Shown: positions 8,648 to 17,923, numbered from the stretch's first letter. The stretch: DNA of 64,000 nucleotides from Mucilaginibacter sp. SMC90 (GCF_022811725.1 NZ_CP094527.1:2480001-2544000); one strand, 5' to 3'. A program made the numbers and translations. The notes: a model not told the origin generated them from the letters alone.

Positions 8648-11065
8648 ATGAGAAATAAATACTACCTGCCCCGGGTGTTTGTGGCATCTGCTTTATCTCT
8701 TAGCTTTAGTCTTTCTGCACAGGCACAGGAAAAAAAAATCTATCACAAAGGCTGGATAGATTTTAACAAGAACGGCAAAATGGATGTGTTCGAAGATCCA
8801 TCGCAGCCAATTGATAAACGTGTGACCGACCTGGTGAGCCAGATGACTGTTGAAGAGAAAACCTGCCAGATGGCCACTCTTTATGGCTACAAGCGCGTGC
8901 TTAAAGATGAAATGCCCGTACCAAACTGGAAAAACGAGGTATGGAAAGATGGTATCGCCAACATCGACGAAGAGCTGAATAACCTTACATCGCATACAGA
9001 TGATGCGCCTACGCAGTATTCATATCCCTTTAGCAAACATGCTTCGGCCATTAATACCATTCAGAAATGGTTTGTTGAGGAAACCCGTTTAGGTATTCCT
9101 GTCGATTTTACCAACGAAGGTATCCACGGCCTTAACCATGACCGGGCCACGCCGCTGCCTGCTCCGATATCTATAGGCAGTACCTTTGATAAAGAGCTGG
9201 TTTACGAAGCCGGTAAAACGGTTGGCCGTGAGGCCAAGGCATTAGGTTATACCAATGTTTATGCACCGATACTTGATCCGGCACGTGACCAACGCTGGGG
9301 CCGTGTGGTTGAATGTTACGGCGAAGATCCTTTCCATATTGCCGAAATGGGCAAACAAATGGTACTGGGTATCCAGGAGGGCGGCGTGGCATCAACCCTT
9401 AAACACTTTGCAGTGTATAGCGTGCCCAAAGGCGGCCGTGATGGCAGCGCGCGTACCGATCCGCATGTTGCGCCGCGGGAAATGTACCAGTTGTACCTGT
9501 ATCCGTTCCGAAGGGTGATCCAGGAAGCTCATCCTATGGGGGTAATGAGCAGCTATAACGATTGGGATGGCGTACCGATAACAGGCAGCTATTACTTTTT
9601 AACCCAGCTTTTACGCCAGCAGTTTGGCTTCGATGGTTATGTGGTGAGTGATAGCGAAGCTGTTGAGTTTCTGTATTCCAAACACCATGTTGCGGCCGAT
9701 TATAAGGAAGCTGTAAGGCAGGCCGTTGAAGCTGGCCTTAACGTGCGTACCAACTTTACCATGCCGCAAACTTTTATTATGCCTCTGCGTGAGTTGATCA
9801 AAGAAAACCGCATTTCGATGAAGATCATTGATACCCGCGTTGGCGAAGTATTGAAAGTTAAATTCAGGCTGGGATTGTTTGACAGTCCGTACGTTAAAGA
9901 TCCTAAAGCAGCTGATAAAATAGTGCATACTGAGGCAGATAAGGCAATGAGCCTGAAAATGAACCGCGAATCTATGGTGCTGCTTAAAAATGCGAATAAC
10001 CTGTTGCCGCTGGATAAAAAGAAATATCCTAATATCCTGGTAACCGGTCCGCTGGCTAAAGAAACCAATTATGCTGTCAGCAGGTACGGCCCGTCGCACA
10101 ACCCGGTTACTACTGTGTTTGATGGTGTTAAAAATTATGTTGGCGGCGATGCCAAAGTTAGCTATGTGAAAGGCTGCGATATGATTGACGCCACCTGGCC
10201 GGAGAGCGAGATCATCGAAACACCATTAACCGCACAGGAGCAGGCAGGCATTGATTCGGCAGTGGCGCAGGCCAAACAATCGGATATTGTAATTGCTGTA
10301 GTAGGCGAGGATGTTGACCGTGTAGGCGAAAGCTTATCGCGTACGGGTTTAAACCTGCCGGGCAGGCAATTGAAACTGATCCAGGCTTTGCAGGCAACTG
10401 GCAAACCGGTGGTAATGGTAATGATCAACGGGCAGCCGCTTACCATCAACTGGGAAAACAAATATGTACCGGCCATATTGGAGGCCTGGTTCCCGAGCGT
10501 GCAAAGCGGACAGGTTATTGCCGAAACTTTATTTGGCGATAACAATCCTGGTGGCAGGCTGCCTATCACATTCCCTAAAACAACGGGGCAATTGGAATAT
10601 AACTTCCCTTTCAAGCCATCATCACAAGCTGAGCAGGGCGGACAAAACAGCTGGGGCAAAACCAGTGTAAAAGGAGCCTTATATCCTTATGGTTACGGGT
10701 TAAGCTACACTACATTTGAGTATAGTAACCTACAGGTATCACCCGAAAAAGGCAACTCCCAGGGGCTTATACAGGTAAGTGTTGATGTGGCCAATACCGG
10801 CCAGCGTAAAGGCGACGACGTGGTGCAGCTTTATCTTAAAGATGAGGTAAGCAGTGTTACTACTTATGAATATGACCTGCGCGGATTTAACCGTATTACC
10901 TTAAACCCCGGCGAAAAGAAGACTGTACAATTTACGCTGCACCCCGATGATCTGGCCTTGCTGGATAAAAACATGAACTGGACTGTTGAGCCGGGTAAGT
11001 TTCAAGTGATGATAGGAAGTTCGTCGGTTGATATTAAATTGAAAAAGGAATTTGAGATAGAATAA
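8648..11065 (+). CDS. Glycoside hydrolase family 3, beta-glucosidase (BglX-like)
   Basis: Exported protein of 805 residues that hydrolyses terminal beta-linked sugars from oligosaccharides. A signal peptide ends at AQAQE. Residues 38-50 carry a calcium-loop-like DFNKNGKMDVFED. The (beta/alpha)8 domain includes KHFAVYSVPKGGRD (K252/H253) and the nucleophile D335 in YVVSDSEAVE. The alpha/beta sandwich domain has the acid/base region (GEDVDRVGESLSRTG), and a C-terminal Fn3-like domain ends in FQVMIGSSSVDIKLK. Length and domain order match periplasmic BglX and xylan/glucan-active GH3 enzymes. No SusC/SusD pair is adjacent, so it is not in an obvious polysaccharide utilisation locus. Substrate (glucose versus xylose) is not decided by sequence alone. 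Confidence 0.93.
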   Translation: MRNKYYLPRVFVASALSLSFSLSAQAQEKKIYHKGWIDFNKNGKMDVFEDPSQPIDKRVTDLVSQMTVEEKTCQMATLYGYKRVLKDEMPVPNWKNEVWKDGIANIDEELNNLTSHTDDAPTQYSYPFSKHASAINTIQKWFVEETRLGIPVDFTNEGIHGLNHDRATPLPAPISIGSTFDKELVYEAGKTVGREAKALGYTNVYAPILDPARDQRWGRVVECYGEDPFHIAEMGKQMVLGIQEGGVASTLKHFAVYSVPKGGRDGSARTDPHVAPREMYQLYLYPFRRVIQEAHPMGVMSSYNDWDGVPITGSYYFLTQLLRQQFGFDGYVVSDSEAVEFLYSKHHVAADYKEAVRQAVEAGLNVRTNFTMPQTFIMPLRELIKENRISMKIIDTRVGEVLKVKFRLGLFDSPYVKDPKAADKIVHTEADKAMSLKMNRESMVLLKNANNLLPLDKKKYPNILVTGPLAKETNYAVSRYGPSHNPVTTVFDGVKNYVGGDAKVSYVKGCDMIDATWPESEIIETPLTAQEQAGIDSAVAQAKQSDIVIAVVGEDVDRVGESLSRTGLNLPGRQLKLIQALQATGKPVVMVMINGQPLTINWENKYVPAILEAWFPSVQSGQVIAETLFGDNNPGGRLPITFPKTTGQLEYNFPFKPSSQAEQGGQNSWGKTSVKGALYPYGYGLSYTTFEYSNLQVSPEKGNSQGLIQVSVDVANTGQRKGDDVVQLYLKDEVSSVTTYEYDLRGFNRITLNPGEKKTVQFTLHPDDLALLDKNMNWTVEPGKFQVMIGSSSVDIKLKKEFEIE

Positions 11066-11081
11066 AAGAGGCCGTGTTTAT

Positions 11082-11112
11082 GACTTACGAAGTTTTGAAA
11101 ACTTCGTAAGTC
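11082..11112. repeat. Interspersed palindrome, family GACTTACGAAG, copy 1
   Basis: Perfect inverted repeat with arms GACTTACGAAGTTTT and one central base. It lies seventeen bases after the GH3 stop. The same arms occur at 35834-35866, so this is a repeated element rather than a private terminator. Neither copy has a strong following U-run. Confidence 0.7.
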
Positions 11113-11316
11113 TGTTGTCTATTAAGTAGGGTGAGATACTTTTACAAATGATTTTTTTTGAATAAGTATGCCAGATTTGGTCAGGTGTGACTATCTTTAT
11201 ACTTAGAAGCTGATCGAAAATAAAAACCTGTCACTGAAAAAACGATACAATTACGAATTGTCTTGTTTTGCTTTTTTTATATAAACATCTCTGCTAAACC
11301 TTATAAAAACATCCCT

Positions 11317-11757
11317 ATGATCTTAGACGATACCTGGGTATCGGTAGAAGCCGTATCCGACGATGATATTCCGTTGCTGGTCCGTTACAGGCCTAATTTG
11401 TTGAACTTTTTTGAAAGCGGTGTATACCTGCAGCGCATGGACGTAACCTGGAGTTATGAAACGTTTGATCCATCGCTGCTGCCCCCGGCAGATGAAATGC
11501 TGTTGATGGAGCAGGTAGAAGATGCATTGGTGGACCTGCTTGAAGATGATCATCAAAGCATACTGGCCTTTGTATTCACCGGCGAAAATGAACGCTGGTG
11601 GGCCTGGTATACCACAGATATTGAGGAAGCAGGCGACAGGTTAAACGATGCCTTATCCGAATTTGATGAACTCCCCATAAACATAACCGTTATAGACGAC
11701 CCGGAATGGGAAGAATATTTTGGCGTGATCGAGGATTTTGGAGAGGATGGAGAGTAG
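11317..11757 (+). CDS. DUF695-family protein
   Basis: Acidic protein of 146 residues. The ATG at 11317 is chosen over the upstream in-frame start at 11263, which would add a low-complexity leader, because MILDDTWVSVEAV begins the conserved region. The segment FTGENERWWAWYTTDIEEAGDRL and the ending IDDPEWEEYFGV are characteristic of DUF695, a widespread bacterial family without a known biochemical role. No catalytic residues are known. The next gene is a lipoprotein 43 bases downstream with no evident functional link. Confidence 0.7.
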   Translation: MILDDTWVSVEAVSDDDIPLLVRYRPNLLNFFESGVYLQRMDVTWSYETFDPSLLPPADEMLLMEQVEDALVDLLEDDHQSILAFVFTGENERWWAWYTTDIEEAGDRLNDALSEFDELPINITVIDDPEWEEYFGVIEDFGEDGE

Positions 11758-11800
11758 GCAAGGCGAGTAGCCCATCTTAAAAAAACTTTTACTTATATCA

Positions 11801-12631
11801 ATGCATTTCACGACCAAACCTTACTTCCTCTTTTTTTTGCCTGCTATATGCATTTTTTTTAGTTGCAGGCAAAAACCACTTGCTTCGACTGAGCGCTTTG
11901 TTTCCCGGAAACCCCATAGTATGACTCCGCCTGCACCAACTGAAGATTCGGTGGCGTATTATCCTTCTGATTCTGTTTCGTATCCGGCAAGGGTCTTATC
12001 TGGATATGATTTGTTTCATGGCGGAGAAGTTGCTCTTGATTGGGGTAAATATCACTGGAAAGGTTTGTTTAAGTCGGCCGGCGGATATTATGTAGCAAGT
12101 ACAAGCCTGGTAATTAAGAAGGCACACGACGATCTGTTTGATAATGAAGGACAGACTACGGGTGTAGAGATAACGAAATCGGTTAAGGACAGTACCTTAT
12201 TGTTATTTTCCGGAATTACGGGTATAACTAACCGGCCGGTTGAACAGATTGATGTTAAAGTAACTGAGTTATTTCCAGGGCGATCTACCCGGTTCACAAA
12301 CAATAATATTACTTACACTTTGTATGCCACGGGTAATCGCAAATACGACATTGTAGCCAAAGATTATGTGGTAACCAATTACAGGTTATTTATAAAAGCT
12401 GTAATTAATGGAAAGCTGTTTGATCAAATGCTTGCTTCTGCACCCAGTTTTGATGATGCCCAAACGCAAATACTTTTTGTTGGTGATATTGACGGTGATA
12501 AAGTGCCTGATTTGATCCTTGACACCACCCCCGAATATAATGTAAAACAGCCAACTTTATATTTGTCTAAACCGGCCACAAACGGAAATTTGCTAAAAGT
12601 TATGGGACTGCATATTGTAACCGGATGCTAA
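11801..12631 (+). CDS. Lipoprotein of unknown function with calcium-loop-like motif
   Basis: Protein of 276 residues with a hydrophobic N-terminus and a cysteine at about 22 (FLPAICIFFSC), a likely lipoprotein signal. A Ser/Thr/Pro-rich stretch follows, then a beta-rich body. Near residue 229 is GDIDGDKVPDLILD, the D-x-D-x-D spacing of FG-GAP/integrin-type calcium loops. No enzymatic motif is seen. It is convergent with the desaturase gene, only six bases away. Confidence 0.6.
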   Translation: MHFTTKPYFLFFLPAICIFFSCRQKPLASTERFVSRKPHSMTPPAPTEDSVAYYPSDSVSYPARVLSGYDLFHGGEVALDWGKYHWKGLFKSAGGYYVASTSLVIKKAHDDLFDNEGQTTGVEITKSVKDSTLLLFSGITGITNRPVEQIDVKVTELFPGRSTRFTNNNITYTLYATGNRKYDIVAKDYVVTNYRLFIKAVINGKLFDQMLASAPSFDDAQTQILFVGDIDGDKVPDLILDTTPEYNVKQPTLYLSKPATNGNLLKVMGLHIVTGC

Positions 12632-12637
12632 GTGCTT

Positions 12638-13462
12638 TTACTTTTTTGGCCGCTCCAGCTTTTGAAAAGGTATCTTCAGAATATTTACAAACCTGCCATT
12701 AACGCTTTTATCCATATGGGTATCAATGCCAAAACGGGTGTTTTCCTGTTCAAGTTCTCCAAAGGTGCCAAAAAGCCTGTCCCAAATGCTTAGTACATCG
12801 CCATAATTGCGGTCGGTGTGTGGTAATTGATAGTGATGGTGTACATGGTGAAGGTTAGGGGTTATAAAAACCAAACCAACAATTTTATTAACGCGCTGTG
12901 GCAGCCTGAATTCGGTATGGGCAAGGATATTAAACAATGATTGAAAAGTTTGCCTCAATACTAAAACACCGATTGCAGGGCCGCATATAAATACCCAAAG
13001 CATTAAGCAACAGGTGCGTACGCAGGTTTCTCCGGGATGTTCGCGTACTGTGGTTGAAACGTCAACATGAAGATCGCTGTGATGCACGAGGTGAAATTTC
13101 CAAAGCGGGTCTATCTTATGCATCACCACGTGATAAATGTATTCGCAAAGGTCAAGCAGCATGAAAAGGCTTATATAGTAAACCCATTTATTATGATGAC
13201 CAGGTATGTAATTGATCAGTCCCCATTGATGAGCGTTAGTCCACTCCAGTATTATTAAAACAATGGTTGTAAGCAAAAGTTGAATAGGGAGGGCTGTAAA
13301 AATGAACAGGAGGTTGGTTTTGTTATGCTGCCAGCGTTTTTTTACCGAAATTATACCAGAAGCAAAACAAACTTCCGTTAGCCACAATGAGCATATGATT
13401 AAAGCATACAAAGCAACTTGCACAGCATCCTGATGCCTGTCAAGAAATTGGGTAATAGTCAT
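12638..13462 (-). CDS. Sterol desaturase / fatty acid hydroxylase superfamily protein
   Basis: Integral membrane protein of 274 residues with about four membrane spans and the three histidine clusters that bind a di-iron centre: HVVMHK near 126, HLVHHSDLHVD near 139-149 and HHVHHHYQLPH near 213-223. The family hydroxylates or desaturates lipids using oxygen. In this phylum such proteins act on fatty acids, sphingolipids or carotenoids, and the substrate cannot be fixed here. It stands alone, with a strong inverted repeat 19 bases upstream of its start. Confidence 0.85.
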   Translation of the reverse strand: MTITQFLDRHQDAVQVALYALIICSLWLTEVCFASGIISVKKRWQHNKTNLLFIFTALPIQLLLTTIVLIILEWTNAHQWGLINYIPGHHNKWVYYISLFMLLDLCEYIYHVVMHKIDPLWKFHLVHHSDLHVDVSTTVREHPGETCVRTCCLMLWVFICGPAIGVLVLRQTFQSLFNILAHTEFRLPQRVNKIVGLVFITPNLHHVHHHYQLPHTDRNYGDVLSIWDRLFGTFGELEQENTRFGIDTHMDKSVNGRFVNILKIPFQKLERPKK

Positions 13463-13480
13463 TCTTAAATTAATAGGGGT

Positions 13481-13511
13481 AGTTATTTTTAAATTGAACT
13501 TAAAAATAACT
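13481..13511. promoter_or_regulatory. Inverted repeat upstream of the desaturase-like gene
   Basis: Arms AGTTATTTTTAA and TTAAAAATAACT are perfect over twelve bases with a seven-base loop. It sits in the divergent gap between the desaturase start and the gene at 13666, so it could be an operator or a 5' mRNA hairpin. The regulator is not known. Confidence 0.45.
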
Positions 13512-13665
13512 GTGCCAAGATAGGGGTTTGGCCTTTTTTGCGCATGAATATTTGATGAAGTGTGTTAAATGACTGTTAATAAGGTGTTGTATAAATACGC
13601 GCCTGATAACCCAACATTTCTGGCCCCTTTTATTGAAATACCTAAAAAACGTATAAATTTATTTT

Positions 13666-14391
13666 ATGAAAGTCCCCAAAATCACCGGTATAATTGACAG
13701 GCGTATATTAATAAATTTTGTTGTGGACGCGGATGTGGCAAAAAAAATTGTACCATCGCCTTTTACCCCCAAGCTTATTAATGGTAAGGCTATAGCAGGC
13801 ATCTGTTTGATTAGGCTTAAAGAGGTGCGGCCTAAAGGCATACCGGCATTTTTAGGTATGAGGTCTGAAAATGGTGCCCATCGTATAGCTGTTGAATGGC
13901 TGGAGAATGGCGAATTAAAAGAAGGAGTGTACATTCCGCGCAGGGATACCTCATCATTATTTAATACCGTTGCAGGTGGCAGGTTTTTCCCCGGTAAGCA
14001 TTACCTGGCTAAATTTGATACTAACGAAAATAACGGACAATATCATGTAGCCTTCACAAGCCCGGATGGAACGGCGATCAGTGTTGATGCCAAAGTTGTT
14101 GATAAACTCAATCCGGGTTCTATATTTGGAACGCTTGAAGTAGCGTCTGATTTTTTTAAAGCCGGGTCAACAGGTTATTCACCTAATGGTAACAAGTATG
14201 AAGGTTTGATACTGCATACTGACAACTGGAAAGTGCAGGCACTTGAGGTAAGTTCGGTTAAATCAAGCTTTTTTGAGGACGCAGCTTTATTTCCTGAGGG
14301 GGCTGTAAAGTTTGATAATGCTTTGCTCATGACAAACGTTCAGCACCACTGGTCATCGGGGTGTGATAAACCGATAGTAATTACTGTTTAA
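13666..14391 (+). CDS. DUF2071/acetoacetate-decarboxylase-like protein
   Basis: Soluble protein of 241 residues with the YqjF/DUF2071-like pattern: IIDRRILINFVVDADVAKKI at the start, GIPAFLGMRSENGAHRIAVEW in the middle and a beta-barrel-like core (FPGKHYLAKFDT). The fold group includes acetoacetate decarboxylase, but the catalytic lysine is not evident, so no reaction is assigned. An AraC-type regulator gene starts 34 bases after it. Confidence 0.6.
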   Translation: MKVPKITGIIDRRILINFVVDADVAKKIVPSPFTPKLINGKAIAGICLIRLKEVRPKGIPAFLGMRSENGAHRIAVEWLENGELKEGVYIPRRDTSSLFNTVAGGRFFPGKHYLAKFDTNENNGQYHVAFTSPDGTAISVDAKVVDKLNPGSIFGTLEVASDFFKAGSTGYSPNGNKYEGLILHTDNWKVQALEVSSVKSSFFEDAALFPEGAVKFDNALLMTNVQHHWSSGCDKPIVITV

Positions 14392-14425
14392 TTGCTGCTT
14401 TTAAATATCTTCGCGCTTACGCAAA

Positions 14426-15289
14426 ATGAAACTATCGGTTACAGAACAATCTACAGGCGGCGATCTGCTGCTGCTTATCAACGAAAAACATTTCGACAGG
14501 ATGTTTTTTACCAGGGACCGTCAGCATAAATACCTCACCATAGCCTGGAATAAGGGCGAAAGACAAACAGTGACAATTGATGAGGTAGATTATGATTTCC
14601 TGCCCAACACCATTTTGCCATTAATGATTAACCAATCCTTTCGTTTTGAGCGGCCGGAAGATATTGTGGCCTGGCAGTTTAATCGTGATTTTTACTGCAT
14701 TGTTGATCACGACGAAGAAGTAAGCTGTGTGGGTTTCCTGTTTTATGGCAGTGCAGATCAGGTATTTGTTACGCTTGATGAAGCCATGCAATTTAAAATG
14801 CAGCGTCTGCTTGATATTTTTATTGAAGAATTTGAAACTGCAGATAACATCCAGATAGATATGCTCAGGATGTTGTTGAAGCGGCTCATTATTATTGTGA
14901 CACGCCTGGCTAAAGCTAACCAGTTACCCGGTTCGGCAATAGGCGATGAAAAATTTGGCACCATCCGTAAGTTTAACTTAATGGTTGAGAATAATTATCG
15001 CCAGCATCATTCGGTAGCTTATTATGCAGAGCAATTAAATAAATCACCCAAAACGTTATCCAACCTTTTTGCGTTATATAATCATAAACCGCCTTTACAG
15101 GTAATACAGGAGCGCCTTATCATTGAGGCTAAGCGGCTGTTGTATTATACCGATAAATCGGCCAAGGAAATTACCTATGATCTTGGCTTTGATGATGCTG
15201 CTTATTTCAGTAACTTTTTCAAAAAACATACCTCGTTTTCACCTACCGATTTCAGAAATAACAAAGTTTTAATAGCCGGAGGGAAATAA
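14426..15289 (+). CDS. AraC-family transcriptional regulator
   Basis: Protein of 287 residues. An N-terminal region of about 180 residues is followed by a C-terminal AraC double helix-turn-helix. The second half matches the profile: SVAYYAEQLNKSPKTLSNLF, RLIIEAKRLLYYTDKSAKEI and ITYDLGFDDAAYFSNFFKKH, then SPTDFR. It lies 97 bases upstream of the AhpD-like gene, which it plausibly controls; that link is inference from position. No binding site is recognised. Confidence 0.9.
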   Translation: MKLSVTEQSTGGDLLLLINEKHFDRMFFTRDRQHKYLTIAWNKGERQTVTIDEVDYDFLPNTILPLMINQSFRFERPEDIVAWQFNRDFYCIVDHDEEVSCVGFLFYGSADQVFVTLDEAMQFKMQRLLDIFIEEFETADNIQIDMLRMLLKRLIIIVTRLAKANQLPGSAIGDEKFGTIRKFNLMVENNYRQHHSVAYYAEQLNKSPKTLSNLFALYNHKPPLQVIQERLIIEAKRLLYYTDKSAKEITYDLGFDDAAYFSNFFKKHTSFSPTDFRNNKVLIAGGK

Positions 15290-15386
15290 TTACAAGTACT
15301 CGGGAAATTTGCCCATTCCGCAGGGCTGCTAAAGTTGCCACCTTTGTATTGTTAATTCAAAACAACAAAAATTAACATTATATAAA

Positions 15387-15926
15387 ATGAAAACTTTCGC
15401 AATTCCAACAAGAGAACAAGTAACTCCAGAAAACCAGGCAATATTTGATACATTAACCAAAGTAGTAGGTCGCGTACCAAACCTTTTTGCAGTATTTGCT
15501 ACTTCAGATCATGCATTGGCTAATTATATAACTCTTTCAAACGGCAAAACATCATTACGTGCTAAAGAAAAAGAAGCCGTAAATCTTATTGTAAGCCAGG
15601 TAAATGATTGTGCTTACTGTTCTGCCGCCCACACAGCCATTGCTAAAATGAATGGTTTCACTGATGACCAGATCGTTGAAATTCGTGGTGGTTCTGCCTC
15701 ATTTGATGCAAAAATCGATGCTTTGGTTAAAGTAGCCAAGTCAATTACCGAAAATAAAGGCCACGCCGATCATCAGCTGATCGAAAACTTTTACGCTGCC
15801 GGTTATACACAGGCAAACCTGATTGACGTAGTTGTGGCTGTTGGCGATAAAACCATTACTAACTATGTATACGCTTTAACCCAGGTGCCGGTTGACTGGC
15901 CTGCTATTCCTGAACTGGTAAAATAA
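15387..15926 (+). CDS. Carboxymuconolactone decarboxylase / AhpD-like peroxidase
   Basis: Protein of 179 residues with the AhpD core motif DCAYCSAAHTAIAKMNG near residues 73-89. The CxxC cysteines and following histidine form the proton-relay centre of alkylhydroperoxidase D-like proteins, which reduce peroxides or act as thiol reductases. The N-terminus FAIPTREQVTPENQAIF is usual for the peroxidase-related branch. It follows the AraC regulator and precedes a PNPOx-like gene, an arrangement suggesting redox-stress induction, although no inducer can be named. Confidence 0.88.
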   Translation: MKTFAIPTREQVTPENQAIFDTLTKVVGRVPNLFAVFATSDHALANYITLSNGKTSLRAKEKEAVNLIVSQVNDCAYCSAAHTAIAKMNGFTDDQIVEIRGGSASFDAKIDALVKVAKSITENKGHADHQLIENFYAAGYTQANLIDVVVAVGDKTITNYVYALTQVPVDWPAIPELVK

Positions 15927-15956
15927 TACCCCTGATTTATAATTATAGTTTACACT

Positions 15957-15989
15957 TTATGCCCGCTTTGCACTGCAAGGCGGGCATAA
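15957..15989 (+). terminator. Hairpin after the AhpD-like gene
   Basis: Stem of sixteen pairs with one G-U wobble and a one-base loop, arms TTATGCCCGCTTTGCA and TGCAAGGCGGGCATAA, followed by a loose T-rich tract (GTATTTATCTTTT). It sits 31 bases after the stop, so it probably ends the AhpD-like transcript. Confidence 0.6.
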
Positions 15990-16015
15990 GTATTTATCTT
16001 TTAAATTAACGCACC

Positions 16016-16633
16016 ATGAACTTTGCACGTTTCGCTTTCAGCGACGGAGTTAAAAAACTGCAGGAGAAATACGGAAGTCGCGCCGCTTATGCCCGTATGG
16101 AGAATCCTATGGCCGATAAAGATGGCATTACCGAATTTGAACAAATGTTTATCGAAAGCCGCGATAGCTTTTACATGGCCAGTATTGGTGAAAACGGTTA
16201 TCCGTATATCCAGCATAGGGGAGGCCCTGCGGGTTTTATTAAGATGATAGACAGTCATACGCTTGGCGTAGTGGATTTTAGAGGTAATAAACAATACATT
16301 TCGGTAGGTAATGTATTGGCGCATCCGCAGGTATCGTTGTTTTTGATGGATTATCCTCATAAAACAAGGCTTAAGATTTACGCCGATGCCCGCATCGCAG
16401 AGCTTGCCGATAACCCCGAATTGTTTGACCTGATAGATCCGTCTGAATACAAACATACCGCCGAACGCATGCTTATTTTCGACGTAAAAGCATTCGACTG
16501 GAATTGCCCGCAGCATATCACCCCGCGATACACCGTTGATGAAATTAAAGAAGCCTTCGCCCCGCAAAACGACTATGTGCTTAAATTGGAGTATGAAGTT
16601 GCTAAGCTTAAAAAGCAATTGGAGGAAAAGTAA
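16016..16633 (+). CDS. Pyridoxamine 5'-phosphate oxidase-like flavin-binding protein
   Basis: Protein of 205 residues with a split-barrel PNPOx domain: FIESRDSFYMASIGENGYPYIQHRGGPAGF near residues 44-74, then GNKQYISVGNVLAHPQVSLFL, the FMN-binding pattern of this superfamily. The C-terminal LKLEYEVAKLKKQLEEK is a short coiled coil. Relatives include general-stress and heme-oxygenase-like flavoproteins. It is not the vitamin B6 enzyme PdxH, since the substrate residues do not follow that pattern. It sits just after the AhpD-like gene. Confidence 0.8.
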   Translation: MNFARFAFSDGVKKLQEKYGSRAAYARMENPMADKDGITEFEQMFIESRDSFYMASIGENGYPYIQHRGGPAGFIKMIDSHTLGVVDFRGNKQYISVGNVLAHPQVSLFLMDYPHKTRLKIYADARIAELADNPELFDLIDPSEYKHTAERMLIFDVKAFDWNCPQHITPRYTVDEIKEAFAPQNDYVLKLEYEVAKLKKQLEEK

Positions 16634-16693
16634 GCAGCTTTGATAAATAGGATTCAATAGTTTACCTTAGTGCAACCAACCGGGCGTAAACCA

Positions 16694-17119
16694 ATGAGTA
16701 ACAACCAACAAATAATCCCTATGCTTGCCTATGAAGACGGCATTGCGGCTATGAACTGGTTGTGCGATGTTTTTGGTTTTACTGAAAATATGCGTATGAC
16801 CAATGATGCCGGTCGCCTTACTCATGGGGAGCTTAAAATGGGTGAGAGTTTGATAATGCTGGCCGAACCTTCGCCTCATTATCAGGGACCCGCACATCAT
16901 GCTGAAAATTGTGATATTGCTGCTAAATGGAGCGCAGTGCCGTATATTATTAACGGAGTTTTAGTATATGTAGATGATGTAGCGATGCATTACAATATTG
17001 CGAAAAGTAAAGGTGCAGTTATATTAAGTGAACTTGAATATGGCTTCCCGGGCACCCGTTACCGCTCTGCCGATTTGGAGGGGCAACGTTGGATGTTCAT
17101 GCAAATTGAGAAAGATTAA
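16694..17119 (+). CDS. VOC-family (glyoxalase/bleomycin-resistance-like) protein
   Basis: Protein of 141 residues from the ATG at 16694; an in-frame GTG at 16670 is less likely. It shows the paired beta-alpha-beta units of VOC proteins, with IPMLAYEDGIAAMNWLCDVFGF at the start, GRLTHGELKMGESLIML and the ending GTRYRSADLEGQRWMF. Such proteins bind metal and small ligands or detoxify. Specific chemistry cannot be inferred. It is followed by a membrane-protein gene nine bases on. Confidence 0.8.
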   Translation: MSNNQQIIPMLAYEDGIAAMNWLCDVFGFTENMRMTNDAGRLTHGELKMGESLIMLAEPSPHYQGPAHHAENCDIAAKWSAVPYIINGVLVYVDDVAMHYNIAKSKGAVILSELEYGFPGTRYRSADLEGQRWMFMQIEKD

Positions 17120-17127
17120 ACAACCTT

Positions 17128-17661
17128 ATGACAACACTATTACATTTTTTATTTACCGTAATTAAATCATACCTGCTCGCCTTAGTTTATGCGCCGATAA
17201 TCTGGATTTTATGGGTGATGATCTTAAAAGCGCTGAAAAAGTATACCGGTTTTAAGTGGCGCAAAGTATTTCAGGTTTATGTAATAACTGGTTTACTATT
17301 AATTGTTTTTTCATTCACTTATTATGGGGATCACGGCCTTGGCGATGAGTCCCGTATTCCTTTGGGGCATGGCGAGGCAATAAAGCAGGGAGATGAATTT
17401 GCATATTTTACACCGAAAGGAACAAGTAAACAGGTTCATGTAAAAACTTTCGTTTTGAAGGGCGACAATCTTTGCATGTCTGTTGATTCGGGTTATAAAG
17501 TGTACAACTTAAAAACCAAAGGCGTTGTCAATTTCAGCGAAGGGCAAATGTATGATGCTTTCGCCTTTTCTTATGGCTTGCCTTTATCACTTCAGTTACA
17601 AAACTTCAGGTCGCAATATGATAAATATTGGAGCGGCTGGCGGTTTTGGTTACTTCCATAA
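17128..17661 (+). CDS. Membrane protein of unknown function
   Basis: Protein of 177 residues with two membrane spans in its first half (SYLLALVYAPIIWILWVMIL and VFQVYVITGLLLIVFSFTYY) and a soluble C-terminal half. I do not recognise the family. The nine-base gap from the VOC gene suggests one transcript. It is followed by a 262-base non-coding stretch before the ROK gene. Confidence 0.55.
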   Translation: MTTLLHFLFTVIKSYLLALVYAPIIWILWVMILKALKKYTGFKWRKVFQVYVITGLLLIVFSFTYYGDHGLGDESRIPLGHGEAIKQGDEFAYFTPKGTSKQVHVKTFVLKGDNLCMSVDSGYKVYNLKTKGVVNFSEGQMYDAFAFSYGLPLSLQLQNFRSQYDKYWSGWRFWLLP

Positions 17662-17756
17662 TAGGTTTTTAACAGAAAAATCATGTAATTGAACTTTATC
17701 TGCTGATTTTTTAATCAAAACTTTCGCTGTTTGTTATCGTACACGATTTTTATAGA

Positions 17757-17764
17757 TATTTTTG
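17757..17764 (+). promoter_or_regulatory. Possible -7 promoter element for the ROK gene
   Basis: TATTTTTG fits TAnnTTTG. A TTTG lies 23 bases upstream at 17730, slightly wider than the usual spacing. If correct, the ROK transcript has a leader of about 150 bases containing a palindrome. Confidence 0.4.
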
Positions 17765-17819
17765 CGCATTGTAGGCAAATGGCTCAATAATGATGTCCAT
17801 CTCTTGCACGGCAGGCCTA

Positions 17820-17838
17820 AACTGTAATAATTACAGTT
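17820..17838. promoter_or_regulatory. Palindrome in the ROK leader, operator candidate
   Basis: AACTGTAAT-A-ATTACAGTT is a 19-base perfect palindrome about 86 bases before the ROK start codon. A second AT-rich palindrome (TTTATAAATTTATAAA) lies nearby downstream. The form and position suit an autoregulatory operator of a ROK repressor, but this is inference. Confidence 0.45.
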
Positions 17839-17923
17839 GTACTTTATTACTTTATTTATAAATTTATAAATGCAATACACTAAGGGGCTTGGCCTGTTAT
17901 AAACCAAACTATAAAATTTGTTA

